DNA from: Phascolomyces articulosus
Lineage: Eukaryota; Mucoromycota; Mucoromycetes; Mucorales; Lichtheimiaceae
Assembly: GCA_025677815.1 (NCBI GenBank)
Contig: JAIXMP010000007.1
Coordinates: 496,001-560,000, forward strand
Direction: 5' to 3'
DNA length: 64,000 bases
Made by a program: the position numbers and the translations under genes. The notes under the pieces are model-generated. The model ran no database searches and was not told the DNA's origin. It saw only the letters and a program-made list of their open reading frames with translations. How positions within the stretch are numbered: the stretch's first letter is position 1; each line of letters begins with the position of its first letter. Positions 33,804 to 46,499 of the stretch are shown one piece after another.

Positions 33804-36516
33804 GATGAATGAATTTGTATGTGTAAAAACTAAAGAAGAAAGAAAGAAAAAAAAAGTGAAAGAAACAAGAAAAAGAAGTAAAAAAAAAAAGGAGAAGTCT
33901 CGGCTTTGAACTATTTACAAAAAAAAAACCGTCATTGTGATGAAAAAGTTGTACCAGATTCCACAGTGTTCCACACATGCTCCTTTGACTCATCGGGATT
34001 CTTTTTTCTCTCTTTATACCAAAAACAATACACCTTTTTACTCTTTACAACTTTATGGCGCCGCCTTTATTCTAATATATATATATATAAACGCGTGTTC
34101 TTTCTTCTTTTTATAAAATAACTGCTGCGGTGTATTGATATATGTATATATAAAAGAACAAAGATGAAGTTGGAATACATAAAGGAAGAAAAAATTCTCT
34201 TGGTCTTTTAATCATCTGATCAACTCAAAACAAAACTTGTAGTAATGTTATATGAATTATGAAGTATGGAAGAAGAAAAGAATCAGGTGCTTTGCGGCGT
34301 TGTACAGGTCTCCCATCTAACTTGGTCAGGGCGCACTTTTTTTTCAGGAACAAGAAAAAACATATAATTTATTTGTGAGTAAAAAAAAAAAAAAAGAAAA
34401 AAACCTTAAATGCATCAAAACAACTCTTATTTTGGCTGTGTGAAAATATCTTATGCTTTCATCTACTTAATAAGTGATTATAATTCATCATATATAAAAG
34501 AATTATAAGCGGATAATTCGGTTCAATGAACGTAAAAGGATTATTACCCACATGTTTACTAACCTGGCCTTTTGAAAAAAAAAAAGAACTTACGTAGTAG
34601 CTGTTCTATTTGTTGTTTTTGACAGCTTTCTTTCTTTTCTCTTTTGACTCCGCTTTTTATATGTAAAAGAGTGGTAGTACTTTAGTCACACATAAATCGC
34701 TTATTGTTTTCAGGGGTATTTTCTATTAATACTCCCAACTTATCATCGTCATCATTATCATCACCATCTTCTTCTTCTTCTTCTTATTCTTCTTTATCAA
34801 GTAATAAGTGATGTTATATCTCTTCAATAGATAATCCAGTTTAATAATCGCAATGTACCTGCCTTATATATGTATGACTAATGCACCCTTTATGTTTGGT
34901 ACCTGTTTCAAAAAACTATATCTAGTAGCTTAAATAAAAATAACACTCCGATCATGCTGTTTTTGTATTTTTAGTCTTGGTCTGGATTTCTAAAAGAAAA
35001 CAACTCACCAAAAGGTGATAATTTAATATAATCATCTGTTGCTGTTCCACTATAATAATAACAATAATAATAATAATAGAGAATAGAAGAAGTTAAAGAA
35101 GTCTTTTTATTTCAAGAATGGTTAAAAATAAAAATAAAAAAGAATCTAGAATTGAATGAATGGATTAAGATCTTTTTTTTTTTTTTCATCAAAGAGTTTT
35201 CTTTCTTTCTTTCTTTCTTTCCATGGAACGTTGATAACCAACCTTTTTTTTTTTACCACACTAAAAAAATAGATTGCGAACAGACTCGATCGTACTACTT
35301 TCTACTTGTTATTTACTCCGACCTTTTTGTATACCTCGGGTCAAAAAAATATAATTTTACCCGACCCCCAGTCGTTGTGGGTGCGGAGTCATGGGGTTGG
35401 CACGGCCCACTCTTGAAAAGATACGTGTTTCTTTTTTGAAACAATGCTTTCATGTTGATGACTATAAGAGTTGTTATAGTGTCGTTAAAAATATGAACAA
35501 ATAGAACGTCATTCTTATTGACAAATGATAACATGTTTTTATTAGTGTATATTAACGTCATGTCTCGTAATGGGAATATCACTAACTAAACGAAAGAATC
35601 GTGTTGTAGGTATATACCTGTACCAATCGTTTTTGAAAAAACAATTATGGTTTAGTTAGGAAGAACAAATACATAATCATGATTATTGTCATTGTATTAC
35701 CAAGAGTATACCCGATCAATCGGATAAAAGATAATTCAAAAGTTATACGTTAGAAACAATAGAATTTTATTCATCCATTATACTACTATTTTAACTGAAT
35801 AACAAATAATATGAAAAGTGTGAGTCATCATGATCTTCTTCTTTCTTGTTGATGACGATGATATCATAAGTAGGAATAGAATCATCATCATCATCATCAT
35901 TCGATTATTAAATATCTAGGCATTACAAAGTACCCCTGGATAAATATCCAAAATAAGAACAACAACAGAGAAAGTAAAAAATGATACGATGAAGCTTTCT
36001 GTGAAACAGGACCCTCATTCTAATTCTTGTTTAAATCCTGCATTTATTATTGTTATTAAATGAAGAACTGATCATAAAGGATTATACCCAACATTATTAA
36101 AAATTATACTATACTATTACATTTTACAACAATAGTAAAGATTGCTGTTTAAAGTTTGAGTTTTTCAAAAACATACCAATAGTCCTTCTTCCTCATGATA
36201 CTTGATGGTAACACATAACAAAATAGCGTGGTTTATCAACATTGCATTTTCTTGATTGCATCAACTCATATTACTTATCTTCCTTTCAAGAAATAGAGTA
36301 TAAAAGAATGGCAACCGATCCATTCCGATAAAAAAAAAATATGGAATATATAAGTTCATATGATAAGGTTTTTCCATTGTGTTGGTAAATCAAACAAGTT
36401 TGTTTTTTTGTGTATTTTGACTCATATTTTATTTTGTCAAAAAGTGATAGATAGTCATCCATGTGCATGACACTCGAACTTGACTTGACTAAATCTATCG
36501 CTTTCTATAGATATGT

Positions 36517-36560
<44 letters not shown>

Positions 36561-36868
36561 GGCTATCCTTCTGTTTCTATATATTTCTAACGCAGATCCA
36601 CCATGTCAATTGGTTTCCAAATGAACATGGATTCTAATGCTATTGTAGTCAATCTTCTTGTTGAATGAATATAATAAAATCAGGTTACAATGGACCAAGT
36701 ATTAATGTGATAAAGAGATTCAACTCTTTCGAATTGTAGCAGCTGAGAAATTTGAGATCCCTAGTGACGTGTGATTTTTTTTTAGGGAAACCCAAGCCGC
36801 AATACAAATCCAGCTTAAAGTTGTTAACGGGCTTTCCCCCTCTCCTTCCAACTCGCATATAAACAACA
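33804..36868. other. 3-kb gene-free region
   Basis: Purine-rich leader before the C2H2 gene (33830-33900), then AT-rich DNA with T tracts and TTC/CTT repeats near 34765-34790 and 35205-35220. No coding frame is credible. A (CT)n run at 36518-36555 lies 310 bases before the uL30m start and may act as a promoter element. Confidence 0.5.
36518..36555. repeat. (CT)n microsatellite
   Basis: An uninterrupted run of 19 CT dinucleotides upstream of the mitochondrial ribosomal protein gene. Confidence 0.95.
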
Positions 36869-37150
36869 ATGATTCGCTCATTCAGTACCAGTGCCAATGC
36901 CGCGGCTCAATATTATAAAGTCACCTTAACACGTTCCACCATTGGTCTTTCCAAAGACTATCGTGCTGCCGCTCAAACCCTCGGTTTGTTTCGATTAAAC
37001 CAAACAACTTATCAACCCGTCAATGCCAGTACTGCCGGTCTTATTTTGAAGTTGAAGGAAATTGTACGTGTACAAAACGTGGATCATATTCCAGAAAAAA
37101 TAAACCAAAAAACTGAACGAGGTTACAAGGTGGTCGGTCGTATGCTTTAG
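36869..37150 (+). CDS. MRPL33: Mitochondrial ribosomal protein uL30m
   Basis: A single 93-codon frame starts MIRSFSTSANAAAQYYKVTL. The first ten or so residues resemble a short mitochondrial presequence with an RSFS cleavage-like motif. Then comes the L30 core: YKVTLTRSTIGLSKDYRAAA, LGLFRLNQTTYQPVNASTAG and a C-terminal IVRVQNVDHIP. The S/T-x-IG...LGL-R order is that of bacterial L30 and yeast mitochondrial Mrpl33, about 86-100 residues long. It is a component of the large mitoribosomal subunit. Together with the RsfS gene 5 kb away it is one of two mitochondrial translation genes here; there is no sign they are co-regulated. Confidence 0.9.
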   Translation: MIRSFSTSANAAAQYYKVTLTRSTIGLSKDYRAAAQTLGLFRLNQTTYQPVNASTAGLILKLKEIVRVQNVDHIPEKINQKTERGYKVVGRML

Positions 37151-37523
37151 ATTCCAGTATTTATTTATTTTTTTATTCATTCTGTCAAAAACCACGACCT
37201 GTCATTTCACACACATGCACACACACACCTTTCATTCATTCCATTCACTCTACTACTACTTGCTTGTAAATAATAAAAATAATATAGTTTGATTATATCA
37301 TTTTTTCCCTCACGACGTATCTCTTTTTCTCTTATTATGAAAGCTCCATCTTCTCTATTTTTTTATCTTACTTTGAAGGTACGAATTAGGATACATGTGG
37401 ATTTGATTTATGGATGGATGAGTACCTCATTATGCAGGATGAAAAGATTGGATTTTGGACGCATAGAAGGGTGGGGAAGATATGTTAATAATTTACCAAA
37501 GTACGATGATATCGAGTCAATGC

Positions 37524-37560
<37 letters not shown>

Positions 37561-37814
37561 CGAAGGTACAGGGAATGAATAGGATAGTTTTTATATTTTG
37601 ATAATGAATTATATATCCAGATTAACTGAATGAGTCGTTATGGGTATATATATCAAACCCGCCAAATTGAAAGCCTACAGTAATATGTAAATATTAAGAA
37701 AATGGTTTGGTTCCTTCAAGCGGTTGAATATGTATATATTATATCCAAGATTGAGTCTTTTTCCCTCGTATATTATTATTCATCAGAGCAATCTTTTTAT
37801 TCATCTAATAATAC
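37151..37814. other. 3' region of the uL30m gene
   Basis: Contains CACA-rich DNA and a (GA)n run at 37525-37559. No gene supported. Confidence 0.5.
37525..37559. repeat. (GA)n microsatellite
   Basis: GAGAGAGAAAGAGAGAGA-type run with one AAA interruption. Confidence 0.9.
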
Positions 37815-40800
37815 CTAACAATCATCTTCTGAGAAAACACTTTCCATTGAAGAGCCCAGTTGAACTATCCTACTATTGTTAATACGAGATTGAAAACATA
37901 TCTGAGTGTCAGGATTCGTAATTCCTTCCACATTCCTAAGCCAAATTTTTGATAAAGCTATGTTTACACTGTGAAGTTGTAAAGTATCCACAGTCATTCT
38001 CGTACAACGAATAGAAAAATATTCAAGTCGAACTGATCGTGCCATAATTCGAATGAATCCCTTGACGCGTGTTTCATCATATTCATGAGAGATATATTAT
38101 TCATTGTGATAATAAATCTCGTCCACGTTTGAATTCCAGCACAGGCATCGAGAATATCCTCGTACAGTTGCTTAATGCCTTGTAAACCGAGTTCCAGGAT
38201 ATCTGATTTTCCATCCTTGCTTTGCTTCCTTTCAAAAGACTTTAAAACATGTAACATGCTCATTGGATCGAAGTGGCAATATTGTTCGCTAAAATGTCCT
38301 GTTGAATAAGATATTTCATGATGTTATGAGAGAATATGGCACGTATTTCGTAAAAATCCAATGTTTTCAATTCAGTTGCATTATTCAATAGCATATCTAA
38401 TTGATGGCATAAGCTTTGAGGTGCATGCATCATGTATAATACCACCAAATGGGTTAATGATAATTCAGGCAGAGAATCCTAACCAGTTTCTCCGCAATTT
38501 TGATGGTTCTCCCCGTAATGGGAATTAATGAACAATTTCTTGATGTATTTGAAGTAACTCAAGGATAGGACCAACCAATTGAATATCTTCAACAGCAAGT
38601 AATTGTACACCAAGCTGTCGAGTATCTGCACCCTCCACATTATCGTTTCATGTAAAGACGTTCCTTAACCTTTATCCAAACACGTGGTCCATTTGCAATA
38701 AGAACCTTGATGTTGGGATAAAGTCGCAATACTGCTTCATATATGATATTGTTATATTTATCAACTAAAATCCAATAAAGATTGTGTTTCAATGTTGTCC
38801 AATTCTTCCAAAATTCTTTCATTATCATATTGGCTTTAATAATAATAATAATAATCCTTATAACATAATGCTAGTAGCTCAAGATTTGTTAAAAACGTGT
38901 TATATAAAATAACAGGAGGATGGAATCTATTGTTGTTGTATATAGAATACTGTCGACAAAAGTATCCAAAGTGTGTAATATTGTTAGGACAAACAGATAA
39001 AATATTTAACAAGGTGGTGGGTAGTTTCGATAATCCAAGAGAGTGTGATCTTATGAGTGTAATGTTCCGGAAATGTTTGATAAAGTAGAGCAGAGATTAA
39101 TGTAATAGTTTGGTAGCTTTGTGCGAATCTAAAAAAAATAGTTGAATATTATATAGTATTAGCATCTAATGATATGGAATGATGAACCCAAAATATGTTA
39201 TCTCTTTGTATTTAATGATAGGATGGAATTATAGCGAATGAAATCCTCTTTTTGAATAAGTTTCACACATTGAGGTATTTGAGTTCCTTCCATCAAGTGA
39301 AGCTGTTCAACGTGATGGCAGATAGTTGATAAAAGTTGATAAGGTAGTAATACGTCAATGCATATACGTTTCCAGAGTTTTAGACTAACTACTTGAAACA
39401 GTACTGCTTTGTAATGATCAGGAAGCAGAATCTCTTGTGCTTAGTATACTTTATTTATATTGGTAACGTACTATTATTTCTATGTGAGTGTACGCTGTTC
39501 ATAATATCATATTAAATGCAACTATGGAACAAGCATATTCAGGGACTGAAACTTTAATTTAATTGAAACAACATTCTATTCATGTACTACACAATTTTAA
39601 CGCACAGACCATTTCACTGGTAGAAAGATAAAGAAGTTGATTCTGTTATATACAATGGTCATTATGACATTGCCGCTTAAACTGTTTATTCCAAAGAATA
39701 AAAGTCTTTATCATAAAAAGAAATCAAAAGAAACAACGTGAGTGAACGCGTTGAATCGACATTAATAATGTACTCCTTTGAATGATTCAAAAACGTTGGT
39801 CCATGAAACAGATCAAAATAAAAAGGTTTCTCCAATGGAGAATTGAGACATTTTATGTATTATTATTATCATTTTCTTTGTTAAAATATAAAATATTATA
39901 TATATACAGGGAATCTTTCCCTCTCTTTTCCATTGAAACAACAAAAGAGACTTGTTTGTAGTTTCAAAAGATTTAAGAAAAAAGAAGGGATTACGTAATT
40001 CAATACAATCTAAAACAAACATCAACTTTCTGACCATTCTGGACTCGTGGGAAGAGCCACCCGTTCGAAAACAGATATAGCAAGGAAGGGTTGGGTATTT
40101 TTTTTCTATCTTAAGAGTTAATCACTAAGCTATCAGACAGAGGTAGGATAGCGGGAGTCGGATCACCTCCACGTTAGGTAAATACTTTATTAATCGGAAT
40201 GCCGCGTAAAGACCATTATCTCCACATGGTTTCCCATGCTGCCATCCACGAATACTATCCGAAAGAGAATACCGCTACTGGAGGTTTGAATGGTCCGGGG
40301 GGGGGAATTGAGGGGAGAAATATAAGAATGAAAGCCAATGTCTGTTCCAGATTGTATTGAATTTTGTAAAGAAGAAAAAGAGAAAAAGAAAAAGTGAGAG
40401 TTGGGAAAATGAGGTTGAATTTATTATTTTTTTCAGGCGAAGTTTTTTTTTTTTTTTTTTTGCATAAGTAGTGTTAGATAGTTGACAGTCAAGGTTCACC
40501 AAATAGAGGTCTTGTGACATATAACGATCAATTGTGTAACGCGTAGCTTCATAAGGTAGTTGGACAAAAAAAAAATCGATCCTTTGATTGCGTCGTTCCT
40601 GTGTTTGTAATTTTCCTTGAACTATTCGGTGATAACCTGGAACATTTCTTGGTACACATATCAAGTTTTTATTGAATACATCAATGACACATAACTGGAA
40701 TCCTTGTTTCTAATAAAGTTGTGCAATATATAAATGCATAGGTTGTGTCATTTTTAGAAGCCAATCTCAAGATAAACAGATACAGTTTCGGACAATTCTT

Positions 40801-41000
40801 CATAACGATATTTTTTGTGTCAATGCCATGATGCGCATTTTGGGCAATTCTTTTGTTTTTCTTTGTAGATCAATATAAATGGCTCGGGTTTGTTTAAGGA
40901 ATGGTGGTACCATATTGACCATATGAAAACGCTTGCTGATAGATACTTTTATAGTAACGCCACCCGTCGTCATTAATTATGAATATTTGTTTTCTTGATA
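37815..41000 (-). pseudogene. Decayed TPR/F-box/LRR gene (left cassette, second gene)
   Basis: Order and content match the intact gene at 46.5-48.8 kb. At about 40.9-40.5 kb there is a TPR-like part (KQGFQLCVIDVFNKNLICVP against EQGFQVRAIDIFKKGLEYVP in the intact gene) and an F-box remnant (QLPYEATRYTIDRYMSQDLY). At about 39.4-39.2 kb a piece reads ICHHVEQLHLMEGTQ against ISHHVEQLSLPQGKQ. At 38.8-37.8 kb lie LRR-like pieces ending RLEYFSIRCTRMTVDTLQLH. The last part is closer to the fragment at 45.8-46.3 kb (QLEFFSIGCTSVPVNDLHVL). Stops (for example TAG before KQGFQ) and frameshifts (near 38060, where DETRVKGFI changes frame) break it, and AT-rich insertions separate the blocks. It can no longer make the full protein. 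Confidence 0.8.
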
Positions 41001-41136
41001 GATTTGTACGCGATTCAGAATAAAAGAGAAAGGATTCGTGTTTGCAGGAATGTGTTTGCGAAATTTATTTTAGTTGACACTTTTGAACATGCGCATGCAT
41101 AAGTTGACACTTTTCAACTTTCCATTTAGAAATCAT

Positions 41137-41490
41137 TTAAAACATCGGCTTCTTGACCTTTTTTATATAAACCATGAATATGGATACAATATTATGGTAG
41201 ACACTCGCATTCAACATATCTAAATCTTGTGTTGACTTTACATAAACAATGAAGCACTCTTCTTGAAATGCAATATTCCTGGAGGAAAGTCTTGAACAGA
41301 CAACTCGCCACTTTTTTTCCTTACCTGCTCCTGGCCATATGCTTGCCAACGAATAATGTCAGCTTTGAATTCACAACATATAGATTTTTACAGGATGTAT
41401 TGCATTGCTCATTTTGTACAACTTTCTATCCTTAAATCATGCAGCGACGATAATTTTACTTTGAGTTTGAAAAATAACGAATGCTTGTAT
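41137..41490 (-). pseudogene. C-terminal remnant of a TPR/F-box/LRR gene (left cassette, first gene)
   Basis: Minus-strand pieces align with the end of the intact gene: LRIESCTK-stop-AMQYIL against LRIENCAGMNESIL (about 41450-41410), and DLDMLNASVYHNIVSIFMVY against DLDVLSSSPSLSLIHFISIH (about 41215-41155). Nucleotide identity is obvious around TCTATCCTTAAA in both (41428-41439 and 46809-46820). The pieces are in different frames with stops. It lies just upstream of the other remnant on the same strand, mirroring the gene order of the right cassette. Confidence 0.7.
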
Positions 41491-41499
41491 TATTTTTAG

Positions 41500-42697
41500 A
41501 TGTTGATCCCAATGTGCATTAAAAAACTAACATGGTTCCATAGTACATACAGTATGCGAAGAAAGAGAGAAAAAGAAAATTAAAGGAGGAAGATCTGAAA
41601 CACAATTTATTGCATAAGTGAATTATGCAAAGCTTTTTATATATAAAATAGATTACGCCTTCACAGTAATGATATCGGGTTGCAGTCGATGGCAATGTAG
41701 AGAAATAAAGAGTCAATGTGAAATAAAATCGTTTGTCGCTTATTGCGTTGATAAGTACTCTTTCTATCTCAGAATCATTCCGATAGGTGTGTAGCAACAA
41801 AAACAAATATGCAAATATTCTTTGATCGCCTTACAAGACTGACAAACTGATGATTGACATCAACAATTATGCAAAAATGTAACTTCTAAAATTGAAAATG
41901 CTGTTCCGCACTTGACACTGCTTTTTATTTTATGTACTTTGTACGTAGCCTTTGAACTGGGGGAGTCTATCATTACCTCTCTGTTTTCATTTTCCTATCT
42001 CATCCCACTTACTCAAACTCAAAAACAAATTACCCAACACAGTATTGTTCAGAACCCAGGTGTGTTTGGTATATATTTACTTAAAAAAGGCTATTTCTAT
42101 AAATACTATGTACATTGGCTTATAATTACAACAGCAGTTACATACTATATGTTAATATTTTTTCTACTCGTTGTAAAATATGAACCATATTTATTTTTTT
42201 TCCGGTAATAATATACTACATATACCAATACGATTTACTTTTTTTTTTTTAAAAAAAAAAAAAACAACTTATTTTGGTTGCGCATTTTATGCATGGGGAA
42301 CTGATAAGTATATATATGTAGAAAGCATATTGTGTATTATAAACATATACAAATAATTTTGTTGTTGTGGTGAATAAGTGCATGGCGTTCGCTGTAGAAT
42401 AGTATATTTAGTAGTTTAGATTATGTATTATATGTAGAATGATACATATGATGCATCAGTCTTGTTTGCATATATGTCCCTAAACTATATTATATTATAA
42501 TTCATAAATATTTAATAGCCATCAAAAAGAAAGATTCTATCCATCTACGTAGTATAAAAAGAAAGTATTTATTTAACAATGTATAGTTGAAAATAGAATC
42601 TTTATTTTTTTTCTCTCTTTTTTTTTTTTTTTGCTTCTCAAAAAAAACTCCTCATCCTTTATTATCACATCTATTATATATTAATTGTGAATATAGA
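41500..42697. other. Region between LRR remnants and first MFS gene
   Basis: AT-rich. Corresponds in position to the divergent promoter region of the right cassette. The frame at 41912-42208 lacks an ATG start and I do not support it. T tracts directly precede the MFS start. Confidence 0.5.
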
Positions 42698-45340
42698 ATG
42701 GTCATAAAAGATAATAATAAAAGTAGTGCAACGGAAGTGTCACACTCATCAAATCTTCACAAGACGATTGTAAATAATAAATTTCCATCGACTACTACTC
42801 AAGAAGAAAGGAATGTTTCCATAGTTGAAGATACAGCAATAACACTGGATCAGGACCATGATACGACAGTGGACGAAGAGTATAGGTACACAGAAGAAGG
42901 ACAGCAACAGCAACTCAAAATGAAACAACTGGAGTTCTCAAAAGCCAAAAAAATTACAATTTTTATAATAGTCTTGCTTGGGCTGTCAATGTAAATACCA
43001 TGATTTATTATTTTTACCTATTGGATTCAACAGGAAACATTGGGAAAAAAACTTGATCAAATTATTTACATATGTCATTGGCTTTTGTTTTAATAATAAT
43101 AGGTCACAATTTAGTATGTCAGGACTTGTAAGTTATAACTATTATTCTTTATATCATATATATTAGATTCATACCATACATAAATGAAACACTTATTGTC
43201 TTTGTTCAAATTTGTATATTATGTAGTACCCTGCGTTTCCAAGCATACAAAAAGAATTTCAAACTACAGAGACTGTCACCAATGGAGTGAGTAAGTATTC
43301 AACTGCAAGTGTCATTCGGGGGCAGAGAAAAACATGGCTAATACGGGTTGTATCAACTAAAACTATATGCTATTTTTATTTAGTTGCGGCTACCATCGTC
43401 GTTGGTGGTATTGTGGTAAGTGCTATATAATTAAAAGGCACTGAATATTATGCATTCAAAATTCAGGCTATTATTATATAATAACATAAAGTATTTTTTT
43501 AGCCTTCCATGTGGGCCACCTATAGTGAATATTATGGTAACATATATATATTTCAAACAAGACAAAACATTATTTACTTTGGTAGCTCATTATTAAATTA
43601 TTTTTTTTATAAGGTCGACGTTCAATTTATGCATTAATAGCTGTCATAGGTATCCTTGGAAATTTAGCATCTGTTTTTTCTCCTGGTATTGTAACGTTAA
43701 TTGTCATACGTGCCATCACTTCCGTTGGTACTAGTGGTGTAAGTATTTCAATATTAAAATAATATTTATACAAAATTATATGTTTGCTCAATCTTAATAA
43801 TTGTTTATCATTAAAATGTTTACTCTCTATTTTTTCTGTAGTGTACTTCAGTTGGCGCAGGTGTAATAGTAGAGGTGTTCAATGATAACGAACGTGGAAA
43901 AGCTCTTTCTTGGTTTACTGCAATGCCGATTATACTGACCATTTTTGCGTAAGTACACATAGAATATAAAAAAATTACACCAATTGATATATAAAAAATG
44001 ACACATATAACATCGTTAAAGTAAATAGAATATATATTAACATAAAGAAAAATAATAACAATAACATATAGACCCATCATTTGTGGCCTGTTAACTCAAA
44101 AGTTAGGATGGAGAAGCATATTCATGTTTTTCTCCATTTGCTACCTTTTGTTGCTTGTTGCTATTGCATTTCTACTACCCGAGACACATCCACGAAAACG
44201 TTTGGGCAAGGAAACAAAGAAAAATCATGGTCACCGTTCTTGTGTTATTCTGGTCAATCCGTTTTCATCGTTCAAGTTGTTTAAATATTTAAACCTATTT
44301 TTAACGTCGTCTTATGTTGCTATATGGTATATATATTTGTTTTCATATAAAATTGGATAGTTCAATGAAGAACAACAAATGAAAATACATTATATAAGTA
44401 TACAATGCTAATTATTATATATGTACAATTGTTTGTTGTTGAAAAAAATATAGTATGGGTACAAATTATGCTGCGAATGCCACCTTCACATGGAGTTATA
44501 GCAAACAATATAATTTTGATTCAACCATTGTCGGTTTATGTTTTATCGCAGGAGGATTTGGGTATTGTATGGGTGCAATAGTAGCTGGTATACTTTCGGA
44601 TCGACTCTATAAAAGTCGAGCAGCAAAGGCAAAGGAGGCAGGTCAAGAAATATATCCAGAAATGCGATTAAGTACATTTGTACTGGGGATAGGTGTGATC
44701 GTTATGGCTGGAGGATATATCTCATATGGGTGGTGTATTGACAAGAATGTCCATTTTGCATTTGGCATGATTTCTAATATGTTTGGTATGCATAATAATA
44801 GCGAATGAGTGAATTCAGCATAAATTAATTATTTATAGCATGTGTTATCATAATATAAATATTTGTAGAGATTAACTATTATTAACTTCTTTTCTTTCTT
44901 TTTATATATAACATTATGGATGCAGCTCAATTTGGATTAATGCTATGGGTTTGCTTTCTCACCGTCTATGCTACTCAATGTTTTCCAGGTCGTGGGGCAT
45001 CGGTACAAGGTAGTTATGTTACATTATTTAAATATTATTGAATATTTGGATCTTCATTTGGGGAAAGAAAGCAATTTATGTATTTATCAATGTAAAGATA
45101 TGCCATACTTAACAGCATCCAACATTGTCATCCTATATAGCTTGTTTTCAACTAGTAAAACATATCATGATTACAATTGGCCTCTTAACAGTGGTTGATC
45201 TCCAAAATGTGCTTGGATGTGGAATTTTATACTCGATTATTGGAGGCGTATTATTCTTAACATCAACATTTGTATTTTATATTAAGAAAAACAAGGATAA
45301 ATGGAAAGAGATAAGAGAGAAATCCCAAGCAGTAATATGA
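42698..45340 (+). CDS. MFS transporter, DHA1-like (left copy of tandem pair)
   Basis: Eleven exons (42698-42990, 43103-43127, 43227-43290, 43384-43415, 43503-43536, 43614-43738, 43842-43948, 44072-44326, 44454-44785, 44926-45009, 45141-45340) join to 516 residues. An acidic, Gln-rich cytosolic N-terminus of about 80 residues precedes TM1 (KKITIFIIVLLGLSMSQFSM). YPAFPSIQKEFQTTETVTNG lies between TM1 and TM2. RITSVGTSGCTSVGAGVIVE-like sequence (AITSVGTSGCTSVGAG) and DNERGKALSWFTAMPIILTI match the drug:H+ antiporter motif region after TM4, and FMFFSICYLLLLVAIAFLLP is TM6. GLCFIAGGFGYCMGAIVAGI-LSDRLY is the second-half motif A equivalent. Such proteins export small toxic compounds or polyamines at the plasma membrane; the substrate is unknown. 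No frame defect. Confidence 0.88.
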
Positions 45341-45799
45341 AATCGTGGTAATTGATTGTTTGTCACTTCCTTTTATTCTTTACTCTTTCTTTCAGCTATG
45401 TAAATTATTAGATAGAATCTCTTCTTTGTTCACGCAAAAACAGAAAAAAGAAGATCTACATAAATTAAATAAAATCCAACAGGAGGACATATATTAAGTA
45501 TCCTGTAAATGAATATAAATGCTAAATAGCTACAGATTCTTATTTATTATTTTTACGAATGGTTGTTTGAAAGGATTAATACAGTATATAATATCTAAAG
45601 CAGGTGTTTCTTTTAGTAATACTTTAAAACTAAATATAATGGATCATAGGATATATTTTCAGTTATGTATACTAATATTCTTTCATATGATCAGAAAGGT
45701 AATATTATAATATTCTGGAATAGATGTCACTATAGTATGCACATGAGACTGAAAGGTATTATTGATGTCTAATCCATTGATACCTTCATTACTCCTAAG
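45341..45799. other. 3' region between MFS gene and LRR remnant
   Basis: AT-rich, tail-to-tail spacer. No gene supported. Confidence 0.5.
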
Positions 45800-46300
45800 T
45801 CAATTTCTTCTCGGCGTGATATTAATGCTAAGGACATGTAAATCATTCACTGGCACACTTGTACAACCAATAGAGAAAAATTCAAGTTGAGGTAATAGTG
45901 CCACACTTCGGATGAATCCCTTGACGCGTGTTTCATCAAATCCATAGGCAATATCCATTGTGACAGTAGCACTTTTTGTTTGAGGATCATTAACAATGGA
46001 TAAGGTTTGTTGGATTACAGTTTCATAATGACACTGGGAAAGTGCCTGCGGATTAATATTTGTAAATTGTTTCCAAATCTGATTTATGAACGTTCGTTTT
46101 GCTGGTACCATGGATTCTGAATCGTTAGTTGTTTTATTTTTTGCTGAAGGTGATATCATTGGTGGCATAATAGAGTTTTCGTATTTGACAAAAGAAAAAA
46201 AATGGTTGCAGGAACGCATTGAAAGACTGTCACTTTGGTTAATCCGCTCTGTTGTACGAATTTCCTTGTACAAAAAAAAGTAGGCGTTTAGAAGAATCAT
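45800..46300 (-). pseudogene. C-terminal remnant of a TPR/F-box/LRR gene (right cassette, second gene)
   Basis: An open frame of 166 codons from an ATG at 46300 has an unrelated AT-rich N-terminal stretch. From about residue 75 it reads IWKQFTNINPQALSQCHYET, VTMDIAYGFDETRVKGFIRS and LPQLEFFSIGCTSVPVNDLH, ending INITPRRN. The block DETRVKGFIR...EFFSIGCT recurs, frame-shifted, in the remnant at 37.8-38.1 kb, and both resemble the C-terminal LRR end of the intact neighbour. The N-terminal TPR, F-box and most LRRs are absent, so I call it a truncated copy. It could still be transcribed as a short protein. Confidence 0.65.
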
Positions 46301-46499
46301 TATTAATTTGGTATATTATAAACATAGTTTATTATGGAATAAAAAAATACAAAGGATTAATGCAACAAAGAATTGATATTGCTGTTATTATTATTATTAT
46401 TAATTAATTAATTAATTAATTAGTTGTAGTAAGTGAAGAAAAATATACATGCCATTCAGTAAATAGTAGAAGATAAAGAATATATCATCATCTAAATAT

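Noticed and set aside
34286..34345. Sequence resembling the 5S rRNA C-box (GATGGGAGACC on the minus strand) with nearby GCAAAGCACC
   Set aside because: Only short pieces match; the rest of a 120-base 5S molecule and an A-box are absent, so it may be chance.
40060..40080. GTTCGAA similar to a tRNA B-box
   Set aside because: No acceptor or T-stem pairing and no A-box at the right distance. No tRNA gene was found in the window.
41912..42208. 98-codon plus-strand hydrophobic frame
   Set aside because: No ATG at its start, T-rich composition, no homology to the neighbouring MFS genes.
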